Source: a virus
Virus record (IMG/VR): IMGVR_UViG_3300025120_000613
Location: 1-22,592 of that record
Strand: one strand, 5' to 3'
Length of the DNA stretch: 22,592 nt
Shown: positions 16,332-22,287 of the stretch, piece by piece
Layout of the letters: each line of letters begins with the position of its first letter
Position numbering within the stretch: the first letter of the stretch is position 1
The notes under the pieces: generated by a model
Database searches by the model: none
What the model saw: the letters and a program-made list of their open reading frames with translations, nothing else
What the model was told of the DNA's origin: nothing
Made by a program: the position numbers and the translations under genes

Positions 16332-16542
16332 ACCCTGGTCCGTTAGACGAGTTGCGGTATATGCGTTCTAACTGGTTTGCCATTGGATTACTATCGCCAA
16401 TGGGCATTCCATCAAACGGGTCATTAGCGATAAAAAGCAACGGACCATCCATTTCTTTAACGGCGAGCATACCAACGCGAGGACTACGCACGAGTATGTG
16501 AAGAGCCATACGCTCGAACCAGTTCAAAAAGATAACTTTCAT
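16306..16542 (-). CDS. Unknown protein coupled to thyX
   Basis: A 78-residue protein starting MKVIFLNWFERMALHILVRS, with the ATG overlapping the thyX stop (ATGA). The frame is open further upstream to 16587, but this start fits the tight overlaps seen throughout the arm. It has an amphipathic helix with several aromatic residues (1-19), then strands with GMLAVKEMDGPLLFIANDP and a polar end. No metal or catalytic motif is evident and I do not recognise a family. Confidence 0.6.
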   Translation of the reverse strand: MKVIFLNWFERMALHILVRSPRVGMLAVKEMDGPLLFIANDPFDGMPIGDSNPMANQLERIYRNSSNGPGYGQDSEVT

Positions 16543-17177
16543 AGGTTCAGTGTAGGAAAAACGGCCTGGCACACCGTTGGAAAACACTGCTTAAACACGG
16601 CTGCACATTTAAACGCGATCTGCCGGTGTTCAAGCTGTGTATCGTTATCAGCCCGCAACTGGATGTAATGCACCCAAGATCTTAGTGTCCCTTGCATGTA
16701 AAGAGTGGTGGGAGTACAGAGTGGCAGGATGCGTCTAGCCGTCTCCTTGGCAACGCCCCGTTCCAGTAGGGAGTCATAAAACAAAAAGGCATCAGCAATG
16801 ATGCGACCAGCATCCGCTTGGAAGTCTTCTTGATGCTGTGGGTGCAGATCACTGATGCTGTTCTGTCGATTTTTAGTATCTTGTCGCCGAAAATAGGGTA
16901 TCTCAGCCGGTTGTGTCTTGCTGTATCGAGTAGAAAATTCCTGGAACGAAAAGGACCGATGCCGCAAAATCTGCGCAGCAATATCCCTTTCAGTATCTAT
17001 TTGAACGCACATGTTGGCCATCTCAAATGGCGACCAGTGCTTGTGCTTAACGAGATATTTAAGCAGTCCTGGTCCGGTTTCCCAATTGTCTTCATTACTG
17101 GGATTACTAACACGTGCCATGCGCACGATCAGTTTTTCAGCGTCTGGAGTTGCCCAGACCAATTCAACATTGCTCAT
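16539..17177 (-). CDS. thyX: Flavin-dependent thymidylate synthase
   Basis: A 212-residue enzyme that makes dTMP from dUMP using FAD and methylene-tetrahydrofolate, supplying thymidine for phage DNA. The ThyX signature RHR-x7-S is present as RHRSFSFQEFSTRY (Arg72-His73-Arg74, Ser82, then Arg84-Tyr85). Other family marks are HWSPFEMANMCVQI early on, a helix with KETARRILPLCTPTTLYM and a late LRADNDTQLEHRQIA where Glu and Arg close the dUMP site. The length is usual for the family. It overlaps the zinc-ribbon gene upstream by 4 bases and the next gene downstream by 4 bases. Several cyanophages carry ThyX, which fits the host inference. Confidence 0.93.
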   Translation of the reverse strand: MSNVELVWATPDAEKLIVRMARVSNPSNEDNWETGPGLLKYLVKHKHWSPFEMANMCVQIDTERDIAAQILRHRSFSFQEFSTRYSKTQPAEIPYFRRQDTKNRQNSISDLHPQHQEDFQADAGRIIADAFLFYDSLLERGVAKETARRILPLCTPTTLYMQGTLRSWVHYIQLRADNDTQLEHRQIAFKCAAVFKQCFPTVCQAVFPTLNL

Positions 17178-17398
17178 GAATAAAGTGCAGAGATCAGACG
17201 TTGCACCACATCTTTTTTAATGTGGTAGTGCTTGTCGCAGTAGACGTGGGGTTTATCCACAGAAATTTCTACTGAATATGAAAGTGTGGAGCACACCGTA
17301 CATCTCCAAACCCGTGTTGTTGCTACTTCGTGTGACCTACGAGTGCCTATGGTTTTTACGACGCCCCTACCTAAAGCACCACAATTAGAACATTCCAT
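17174..17398 (-). CDS. Zinc-ribbon protein between sigma factor and ThyX
   Basis: A 74-residue protein with CxxC pairs at Cys3/Cys6 and Cys33/Cys36 and a positively charged loop between (KTIGTRRSHEVATTRVWRC). This is the shape of the zinc-ribbon head of NrdR-type regulators and of many small transcription factors. There is no ATP-cone. A later CDKH (54-57) may add another metal ligand pair. It overlaps the sigma gene stop by 1 base (TAATG) and the thyX start by 4 bases (ATGA), so it is coupled to both. I infer a DNA- or polymerase-binding helper. A second protein of the same shape lies at 21512-21748. Confidence 0.7.
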   Translation of the reverse strand: MECSNCGALGRGVVKTIGTRRSHEVATTRVWRCTVCSTLSYSVEISVDKPHVYCDKHYHIKKDVVQRLISALYS

Positions 17399-18258
17399 TA
17401 CAGCGGCCCACAGCTACCTATTTTTGCAAGCACATGAAGTTTTCTTAAGGCTTTATGGTATCTTTGCCTTACACGTTCTCTGGACATACCCAAGTCCTTT
17501 GAGATTTTTATGTAAGTCTGTGCTTCGCCGCCATCAAAAGCAAAAACACGTTCAACGATGGTGCGATCTACAGGGCTTAACGACATCAATAACCTATCCA
17601 CCGTATCACTGCAGAAAATGTTGTCAAGCTTTTCCATAGGATGTTCCCCATCAGTAATAACCTCAAGCAACGAATGTTCTTGAGAATCCAACCCAGTTCT
17701 AGGTTTATCCAAGCTAAGGCAATCCTCACTGCGCTCCAGGTATTCCCGCAACCGCTTAGGGGATGTAGCACAGTATTCTGCGCTTTCCTCTAGGGTGGGC
17801 GGCCTACCGTGCGACAACTCAAACTGGGGTGCCCATTGGCGCAGTTTCATTAGTATTTCCCCGGCATGGGACGGTATGCGAATCATCCGGTCGTGGTAAC
17901 TCAAATAGCGGCTGATTGCCTGCCTGATCCACCAATAAACGTAAGTAGACAAGGCGTAGCCACGCTCAGGATCAAACTTTTTAATGCCGTGAGCAAGCCC
18001 GATGTTTCCTTCTTGCACAATGTCAAACATTTCTGTGCGCCTAGAACGCATTGTGTAACGTTTTGCAATAGAAACCACAAGCCTTAGGTTGCAGTTAATG
18101 AGTTTTTGGTAGGCCCGCTTACCCGTTTTTACTTCCCTTTCGGTAGGGTTTTCAGATGTAACCCAAACCTGAATCTGCCGCGCTAGCAGTATTTCTTGCT
18201 CTTTGTTCAAGAGCGGATACCGGACAATGTCCTTTAGATATTCACTAAAACCATCCAT
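17398..18258 (-). CDS. Phage-encoded sigma-70 family factor, group 2-like
   Basis: A 286-residue sigma factor with regions 1.2, 2, 3 and 4 but no region 1.1, the layout of group 2 (non-essential, housekeeping-like) sigma factors found in cyanobacteria. Region 1.2 is at 3-32 (FSEYLKDIVRYPLLNKEQE). Region 2 is at about 50-122, with NLRLVVSIAKRY and a core-binding stretch MFDIVQEGNIGLAHGIKKFD. The -10 reader is YVYWWIRQAISRYL, close to the housekeeping YATWWIRQAITRA. Region 3 is at about 125-200. Region 4 has a helix-turn-helix DLGMSRERVRQRYHKALRKL (255-274), keeping the Arg-Glu pair that reads the -35 element. It should take over host RNA polymerase for phage promoters. It is tied to its neighbours by 1-base overlaps (TGATG before, TAATG after). 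Confidence 0.92.
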   Translation of the reverse strand: MDGFSEYLKDIVRYPLLNKEQEILLARQIQVWVTSENPTEREVKTGKRAYQKLINCNLRLVVSIAKRYTMRSRRTEMFDIVQEGNIGLAHGIKKFDPERGYALSTYVYWWIRQAISRYLSYHDRMIRIPSHAGEILMKLRQWAPQFELSHGRPPTLEESAEYCATSPKRLREYLERSEDCLSLDKPRTGLDSQEHSLLEVITDGEHPMEKLDNIFCSDTVDRLLMSLSPVDRTIVERVFAFDGGEAQTYIKISKDLGMSRERVRQRYHKALRKLHVLAKIGSCGPL

Positions 18259-18470
18259 CAGTAAGAAACTTCCACAATGCTTGGTGTGCAGCCCATGCTG
18301 TCTTCGAGGCTACGTGCCACTTGACAGGCTTTCTCAATAGTCACATAGGAGCAGGCGTCTTCTTTTATGAGCGTCAAATAAACACCATTGTTTGCAGGGA
18401 GTTTTTCGTAGTAGGCCGCAAGGTAAAAAGCGTGGCCTTTGTGCGTTGTTTTAAGTGCGTAGCGAGTCAT
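18258..18470 (-). CDS. Unknown small protein directly before the sigma gene
   Basis: A 70-residue protein, first of the coupled group with sigma factor, zinc ribbon and ThyX; its stop overlaps the sigma ATG (TGATG). The sequence MTRYALKTTHKGHAFYLAAY then a strand GVYLTLI, and a helix IEKACQVARSLEDSMG suggest a small alpha/beta fold with a strand-strand-helix order. I see no DNA-binding or metal motif. A candidate extended -10 element ends 25 bases upstream of its start. An anti-sigma or sigma-helper role is possible from its place only. Confidence 0.65.
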   Translation of the reverse strand: MTRYALKTTHKGHAFYLAAYYEKLPANNGVYLTLIKEDACSYVTIEKACQVARSLEDSMGCTPSIVEVSY

Positions 18471-18495
18471 TAACTGGTAAGTATTGGACTAGCAA

Positions 18496-18504
18496 ACAGT
18501 AGCA
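18496..18504 (-). promoter_or_regulatory. Candidate extended -10 promoter before the sigma group
   Basis: On the minus strand this reads TGC-TACTGT, within ATTGTGCTACTGT. It is an extended -10-like element that ends 25 bases before the start of the 70-residue gene. No good -35 box lies 17 bases upstream. Confidence 0.45.
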
Positions 18505-18518
18505 CAATACAAAGCCTT

Positions 18519-18785
18519 TTACTCGGAATCTTCAGGAGCTTTACGTGACTTAATACGGCCTTCCACACGTTTACGAACAGAAGCCCGCCAAGCAGCTTCA
18601 TCCTTAGCAACTGCCTCGTTATAAATTGCAGCAGGGTATTCCCGTTCCAATGCTTTGTAAACCGCGTTACGAATCCAGGCGGTGGGACGTGTGCTAGTCT
18701 TTTCAGCTAGGTCAAACAGCAATTTCGCCCTATGCGGATCAAGAAGGATCTGCATATACGTTTTATTTCCGTGCCGAATCGCCAT
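18519..18785 (-). CDS. Ribbon-helix-helix DNA-binding protein
   Basis: An 88-residue protein from the ATG at 18785 (a TTG one codon earlier is less likely). Residues 9-50 fit a ribbon-helix-helix (Arc/CopG/MetJ type) domain: strand TYMQILL, then helix PHRAKLLFDLAEKTS, a TRPTAWIRN turn and a second helix NAVYKALEREY. Such proteins are dimers that place the paired strands in the major groove. The C-terminal part (55-88) is a basic helix (WRASVRKRVEGRIKSRK) that could add DNA contacts. Just upstream of its start there is a perfect inverted repeat that may be its operator. I infer an autoregulated repressor for the right arm. Confidence 0.7.
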   Translation of the reverse strand: MAIRHGNKTYMQILLDPHRAKLLFDLAEKTSTRPTAWIRNAVYKALEREYPAAIYNEAVAKDEAAWRASVRKRVEGRIKSRKAPEDSE

Positions 18786-18808
18786 CAAGTAGTAGCCCAG
18801 TAGATTTT

Positions 18809-18817
18809 AGTCTAGCA
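18809..18817 (-). promoter_or_regulatory. Candidate extended -10 promoter before the ribbon-helix-helix gene
   Basis: On the minus strand this reads TGC-TAGACT, ending 23 bases before the ATG at 18785. It is the third element of this kind in the right arm and overlaps the inverted repeat at 18813-18825. TAAAAT (18804-18809) partly overlaps it and is an alternative -10. Confidence 0.4.
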
Positions 18818-18825
18818 TTGTGCTA
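18813..18825. promoter_or_regulatory. Candidate operator: inverted repeat TAGCA-TTG-TGCTA
   Basis: Perfect 5-base arms around a 3-base centre, overlapping the candidate promoter of the ribbon-helix-helix gene. Such small DNA-binding proteins often control themselves through short inverted repeats. A related sequence, GTAGCACAAT, occurs at 18499-18508 in front of the sigma group. Confidence 0.4.
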
Positions 18826-18999
18826 CCAAAGAATGGAGCCATCAACATGTTTGCGCCAGCCAGTTTGCTGATCCTTACGAGCTTTTGTGCGTTGTTTACG
18901 GCAACCCCGCCTTACTTCCCTAGCGCCTTCAAGAAAATTAGCTGCGCGGAGCAAGTCTGCAGTGGTGGCATGCGCTATCTCGTACCGCAAGAACTTCAT
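18823..18999 (-). CDS. Small unknown ORF downstream of polymerase
   Basis: A 58-residue frame from ATG at 18999 (the frame is open to 19038). It reads MKFLRYEIAHATTADLLRAA then an extended basic end (about 40% Lys/Arg/Gln). Its first 30 residues could be a helical hairpin, and the basic end suggests nucleic acid binding, but no family is recognised. It overlaps the 62-residue ORF at 18938-19126 by 62 bases in a different frame, so one or both may be real. It ends just before the inverted repeat. Confidence 0.45.
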   Translation of the reverse strand: MKFLRYEIAHATTADLLRAANFLEGAREVRRGCRKQRTKARKDQQTGWRKHVDGSILW

Positions 19000-19126
19000 A
19001 ATTATCTGCCGCCCTGTTTCCGGTGGCATAGGCAGCATCCATCACTTCCGCAAGACTACAGTAATAACCTATTTCCTGAGGGGTACGGAAGGACCATCCG
19101 TTGACCGTGCGATAGATGCTGACCAT
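18938..19126 (-). CDS. Small unknown ORF after polymerase
   Basis: A 62-residue frame that starts 13 bases after the polymerase stop. It reads MVSIYRTVNGWSFRTPQEIG then a helix YCSLAEVMDAAYATGN and a Cys/His-rich tail (CHHC at about 54-57). The natural composition of the first 50 residues and the tight spacing suggest a real gene. The tail lies in the overlap with the next ORF and may be less meaningful. No family is recognised. Confidence 0.5.
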   Translation of the reverse strand: MVSIYRTVNGWSFRTPQEIGYYCSLAEVMDAAYATGNRAADNYEVLAVRDSACHHCRLAPRS

Positions 19127-19139
19127 TACGCGCTACTTA

Positions 19140-21077
19140 TTAATGGATCTCGGACCAACGCTTCCCTATAGAAGGTTCAGCTAGAGGCGGAATGTCTCCC
19201 AACCACTTAGCTTCGGCGCTTTCCATTACTTGTTTTAGCTGGTCCGCCCACTGCTGCGCCTTATCTTCACGAACTAATAAGAGAATTTCATCGTGAATAC
19301 AGCCCGCGATTTTTACTTCCTGTTCACCAGCTTCTAGAAGCTTTGGCCAGAGGTTTCCTAGAGCGCATTTAAGGATGGCTGCACCAGCGCCTTGGATTGG
19401 AGTGTTGCACCTTACCGTAAGGCGGTTCATGTCACCTGGCAGAAAGCGCCGCATATCAGAGCCTGGAATACGAATTTCGGCCCACCGATTACTTGCTGTC
19501 TTTGATGCGTCTGCGGCATTCTGTTTTTGCCACTGCTTCACACCTGCATAAGTATCTAACCATTGGTTACGAATTGTTGCAGCTGCCTCCACAGTCATGG
19601 TGACACCAGAGCTAGCAGCGTAATTCCGCAAGCCTTTAGCACCCGATCCATACAGCAAGCCAAAATTGGCGCTTTTGGCGATCTGGCGAGAACAACCAAT
19701 TGCCTCAGCGGTGACCGTGTGAAGGTCTTCACCCGCCTGGAACGCCTTGGTCATCTTTTCATCTTGCGCCACTGCTGCAGCGAGTCGAAGTTCCATCTGA
19801 CCAAAATCCGCATCCACAAGCATCCAACCATCAGGAGCCTCAACACATTGCCGAAACTCTGTGTCACGGGGAATTTGCTGATTATTCGGTTTAATGCAGG
19901 ACATACGGCCTGATTCCGCCCCAAGCTGGAGGTAGCTGGCACGTACAAAGCCATCCGGGTCCATTTTTTCAAGGATCCCTTCAGCCATTTGACGACGCTT
20001 TTCACTTTTCTTCCATGCCAAATAAGTCTGTATGACATGGTGGTCCGCAGCGTAATCCTGAAGGGCTGCCCTACTAGCACTAGGCTTGCCCGTTTTATTG
20101 TCCTTTGGCACTGTCCCTAGAAGTGCTGTGAACTTTTCTAACAATTGCTTGGGACTACTTAAGTTGAAGCCTGCCTCTAGTTTGGTCCCACGACGAGCAT
20201 CACCCGTAGCTTTTGGCCTGAGGTTAAACGTTTGCGGCGCCGTCTCAATCTGTTCAATTTCCGCATACCACTTTTCGTAGTCTGAGTCTTCGTGCCCCAT
20301 TTGCGTGACAAGGTCTCGAAGTTTTGAAAGTCTTTGAGTATTTGCTGCTTCTCTTGGAAGCTTATGTTCCGCCGGAAGCGCATTATCAAGTTCCCGTAAA
20401 AAGTCTCTACCGAGCGCATTAATGTCGTGTTGGTAATCATTACAAAGCTGCTCAAGACTGTTACGGTTCCAAGGAAGCCCGGTACGCCACATCTGGGCCA
20501 TAGCGGGAAGTGCTCTGCACTCTAATGCGTAAGCATCAGCAAGCCGTGCATTCTGCAAAGCCGCTGTTAGTGGGTAATCAAGTTGCAACAGCACCTCAAC
20601 ATCTTTAGCGGCATAAACCAACTGGTCTCGACTTAAGACTGGAACGCTCCAATCAGACCGCTGCTGTTCTTTGTCGAGTTCAATTTTCAGGACACGTTTG
20701 GCCACATGGGCTAGTCCGTGTCTGAGGTTGGGCGTTCCATTGTGGTGGAGCTTACTGGCAAGCATGGTGCAGCCAACTCGGCCACGCACATAGATGCCGT
20801 GTTCTTGAAGCCAGCCAAGGTCAAACACCGCGTTGTGAGCTAACCAGTAACGGTCTCCATTGGTAAAGAACAGGCGGAGCTTTTGCCAGCCATCCGTATC
20901 TAGTTCAAAGCAGTCAATGATGACAATGGTTTTACTGACTTCGCAGCCCAACTGGATCAAGCGGAGTTTGCCAATTTCAGGCTGTAGCTGGAGCGTTTCA
21001 GTATCGAAGGCGATAGAAATTGATGTCGAGATCTTGTGCAGATGCTCGACACCGAAAAACAAGTTGTAGTCAGACAT
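19140..21077 (-). CDS. polA: Family A DNA polymerase with proofreading domain
   Basis: A 645-residue replicative polymerase of the phage Pol I type, with no 5' nuclease domain. The 3'-5' exonuclease is complete: AFDTET (Asp25, Glu27), HNAVFDLGWL (Asp86) and YAAKDVEVL (Tyr155, Asp159). The polymerase part has motif A as VDADFGQMELRLAA (Asp424, Glu429), motif B as RQIAKSANFGLLYGSG (Arg464, Lys468, Phe472, Tyr476) and motif C as HDEILLLV (His595, Asp596, Glu597). Phe472 is at the place of E. coli Phe762, the position that differs among phages (Phe, Tyr or Leu) and has been linked to phage lifestyle. The linker before motif B is short (TAEAIGCSRQ). It is read from ATG 21077, 9 bases after the previous stop. 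Confidence 0.95.
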   Translation of the reverse strand: MSDYNLFFGVEHLHKISTSISIAFDTETLQLQPEIGKLRLIQLGCEVSKTIVIIDCFELDTDGWQKLRLFFTNGDRYWLAHNAVFDLGWLQEHGIYVRGRVGCTMLASKLHHNGTPNLRHGLAHVAKRVLKIELDKEQQRSDWSVPVLSRDQLVYAAKDVEVLLQLDYPLTAALQNARLADAYALECRALPAMAQMWRTGLPWNRNSLEQLCNDYQHDINALGRDFLRELDNALPAEHKLPREAANTQRLSKLRDLVTQMGHEDSDYEKWYAEIEQIETAPQTFNLRPKATGDARRGTKLEAGFNLSSPKQLLEKFTALLGTVPKDNKTGKPSASRAALQDYAADHHVIQTYLAWKKSEKRRQMAEGILEKMDPDGFVRASYLQLGAESGRMSCIKPNNQQIPRDTEFRQCVEAPDGWMLVDADFGQMELRLAAAVAQDEKMTKAFQAGEDLHTVTAEAIGCSRQIAKSANFGLLYGSGAKGLRNYAASSGVTMTVEAAATIRNQWLDTYAGVKQWQKQNAADASKTASNRWAEIRIPGSDMRRFLPGDMNRLTVRCNTPIQGAGAAILKCALGNLWPKLLEAGEQEVKIAGCIHDEILLLVREDKAQQWADQLKQVMESAEAKWLGDIPPLAEPSIGKRWSEIH

Positions 21078-21086
21078 GGGTGGTCT

Positions 21087-21509
21087 TCAAAGAAGTGTGT
21101 ATTCAGGAAGTGGGCCTGTCCATTCGGACTCGTGTTGGCCTTCGGGACTGTACCAGCCGGTGTCATCAATACGCCAGCCAGCTGTGCAACGTTTAAGAGC
21201 CTTGTAATTTTCCCAAACAGGTTCTTCAGGAAAAGGATTTCCGTAGTCGTGTTCCCAGTCGTGTTCGCTGATGCCAGTGGGTGTGTACCAGCCGCCTTCA
21301 TCAGCTTCCCAGCCTTCTGCGGTGCGCATTTTCCAGAGCTTGTCTTGATCGGCCATAGCAGCATCAAACTGAGCAGCGTTCACAGCATAGTTATCGAACC
21401 AAGCCGCAACCCGAAGGTTGTAGTCTGTGGCCTCGTTCTGTAAGTAGTTTGGAACGTTCTTGAGTTTTACGCTTGCAAAGGTGCTGGTGTCAAATGGGTG
21501 TGTAGACAT
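21087..21509 (-). CDS. Acidic Trp/Tyr-rich repeat protein of unknown function
   Basis: A 140-residue protein, 2 bases after the zinc-ribbon stop. Its N-terminal half is helical (NYLQNEATDYNLRVAAWF). Its C-terminal half holds two related repeats: 66-94 (GWEADEGGWYTPTGISEHDW) and 111-135 (GWRIDDTGWYSPEGQHESEW), each with GW-x(2-3)-D-x(2)-GWY-x-P-x-G then E-x-x-W and a Pro-rich end. The acidic, aromatic pattern could be a small protein-binding or nucleic-acid-mimic module. I do not recognise a family. Lying before the polymerase gene, it may be a replication accessory. Confidence 0.65.
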   Translation of the reverse strand: MSTHPFDTSTFASVKLKNVPNYLQNEATDYNLRVAAWFDNYAVNAAQFDAAMADQDKLWKMRTAEGWEADEGGWYTPTGISEHDWEHDYGNPFPEEPVWENYKALKRCTAGWRIDDTGWYSPEGQHESEWTGPLPEYTLL

Positions 21510-21511
21510 AA

Positions 21512-21748
21512 TTAAAGAAGAAAGGTTTCGTAAGAGGTTTTTAAAAGGTTTTTGATTATTACCTCTAGTTCTGCAACCCTATCAGTGGAGTCAAGGTCGC
21601 AGATAATTGGGACTTCAGCTGTAAACCATTTGTAACCACAGGCTGGACATTTACGGCCCCGCACAATGCTGCTTTCAAAACGAGGTTTAGTTTGAGTGAC
21701 CCACCGATCACCTTTTTGCGGTGATCGGTTGCAGTCTGGGCAATTCAT
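21512..21748 (-). CDS. Zinc-ribbon protein, NrdR-head-like
   Basis: A 78-residue protein with Cys3/Cys6 and Cys34/Cys37 (MNCPDC ... KCPACGYKWFTAEV). The spacing, the basic middle (RWVTQTKPRFESSIVRGRKC) and the aromatic strand after the second pair follow the zinc-ribbon head of NrdR, the repressor of ribonucleotide reductase genes, but there is no ATP-cone domain. A C-terminal helix (RVAELEVIIKNLLKTSYE) follows. It overlaps the DUF3310 gene by 4 bases. The protein at 17174-17398 has the same design. I infer a regulatory or polymerase-binding role. Confidence 0.7.
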   Translation of the reverse strand: MNCPDCNRSPQKGDRWVTQTKPRFESSIVRGRKCPACGYKWFTAEVPIICDLDSTDRVAELEVIIKNLLKTSYETFLL

Positions 21749-21996
21749 GCAAGAGGATCGTCATAAGGACTGGTTTCAAATTCCAAAATCAAGCGGCATA
21801 AGTACCACCTAGCTTTGCGAAGGTCTTCACTAGGATCAGAGCTATTTTTTTGGCGGTATCTCCAGATGTACTTGATGCAATTGCCGCGCAGATAACCAAA
21901 AAATTCATCGGTTGTCATTGCGGCCTTGATTGCTTCAATACACTCCACACCGTTACTGCTTTGGTAATGCGCTGGAAAGTTGACAGAATCAGTCAT
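21745..21996 (-). CDS. DUF3310 family protein
   Basis: An 83-residue protein from ATG 21996, which overlaps the previous gene by 8 bases; upstream TTG codons would add three residues. It matches the DUF3310 pattern: PAHYQSSNGVECIEAIKAAM, then DEFFGYLRGNCIKYIWRYR and a DPSEDLRKARWYLCRLI helix. The family is common in phages and includes proteins annotated as nucleotide kinase-like, but its reaction is not settled as far as I know. It stands with the replication genes. I am confident of the family and not of the function. Confidence 0.85.
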   Translation of the reverse strand: MTDSVNFPAHYQSSNGVECIEAIKAAMTTDEFFGYLRGNCIKYIWRYRQKNSSDPSEDLRKARWYLCRLILEFETSPYDDPLA

Positions 21997-22252
21997 CAAA
22001 TTCAATCGGAGGAATTACGCACCACTCAGTAATCCAGGGCAACATACGCAGCACCTGTTCCCGTGTTGGTGCGTTTGTATGGTCTAGTGGTTCGTCCCAA
22101 AGAATGACCGCTTGACAGTGAGCGGAGTCAAACTCAGGTGGATCTAGGTGTGTTGCAGGTAAGACCTGAACAGCATCATCAACAATGGCCTGAACAAACA
22201 GGGCATCAGATCCTCTGGTGTAGCTGTAGCTGATTAGTTGAGCGTGGGCCAT
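21989..22252 (-). CDS. Unknown protein, second gene of the right arm
   Basis: An 87-residue protein from ATG 22252, which begins MAHAQLISYSYTRGSDALFV. A GTG at 22288 would extend it, but that region holds a candidate promoter. It has an early strand pair, then a loop with HLDPPEFDSAHCQAVILWDE and a late helix with a Trp-rich end (LPWITEWCVIPPIEF). It looks like a small alpha/beta protein. No family is recognised. Confidence 0.6.
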   Translation of the reverse strand: MAHAQLISYSYTRGSDALFVQAIVDDAVQVLPATHLDPPEFDSAHCQAVILWDEPLDHTNAPTREQVLRMLPWITEWCVIPPIEFDD

Positions 22253-22276
22253 GGTGGGGCTCCGAACTACTTGCTT

Positions 22277-22285
22277 ATAGTAGCA
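22277..22285 (-). promoter_or_regulatory. Candidate extended -10 promoter before the second right-arm gene
   Basis: On the minus strand this reads TGC-TACTAT, within GTGTGCTACTATAAGC. It ends 24 bases before the ATG at 22252. It shares TGTGCTACT(A/G)T with the element before the sigma group, 3.8 kb away. Confidence 0.45.
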
Positions 22286-22287
22286 CA

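Noticed and set aside
16818-17183. 121-residue ORF on the plus strand
   Set aside because: It is antisense to ThyX, whose signature motifs are clear.
18820-19171. Two 94-residue plus-strand ORFs
   Set aside because: They lie opposite the minus-strand genes in a region transcribed leftwards, and their protein sequences look random. Only a weak case for genes on this strand exists.
21036-21443. 135-residue ORF on the plus strand
   Set aside because: It is antisense to the acidic repeat protein and the start of polymerase, with shadow-like composition.
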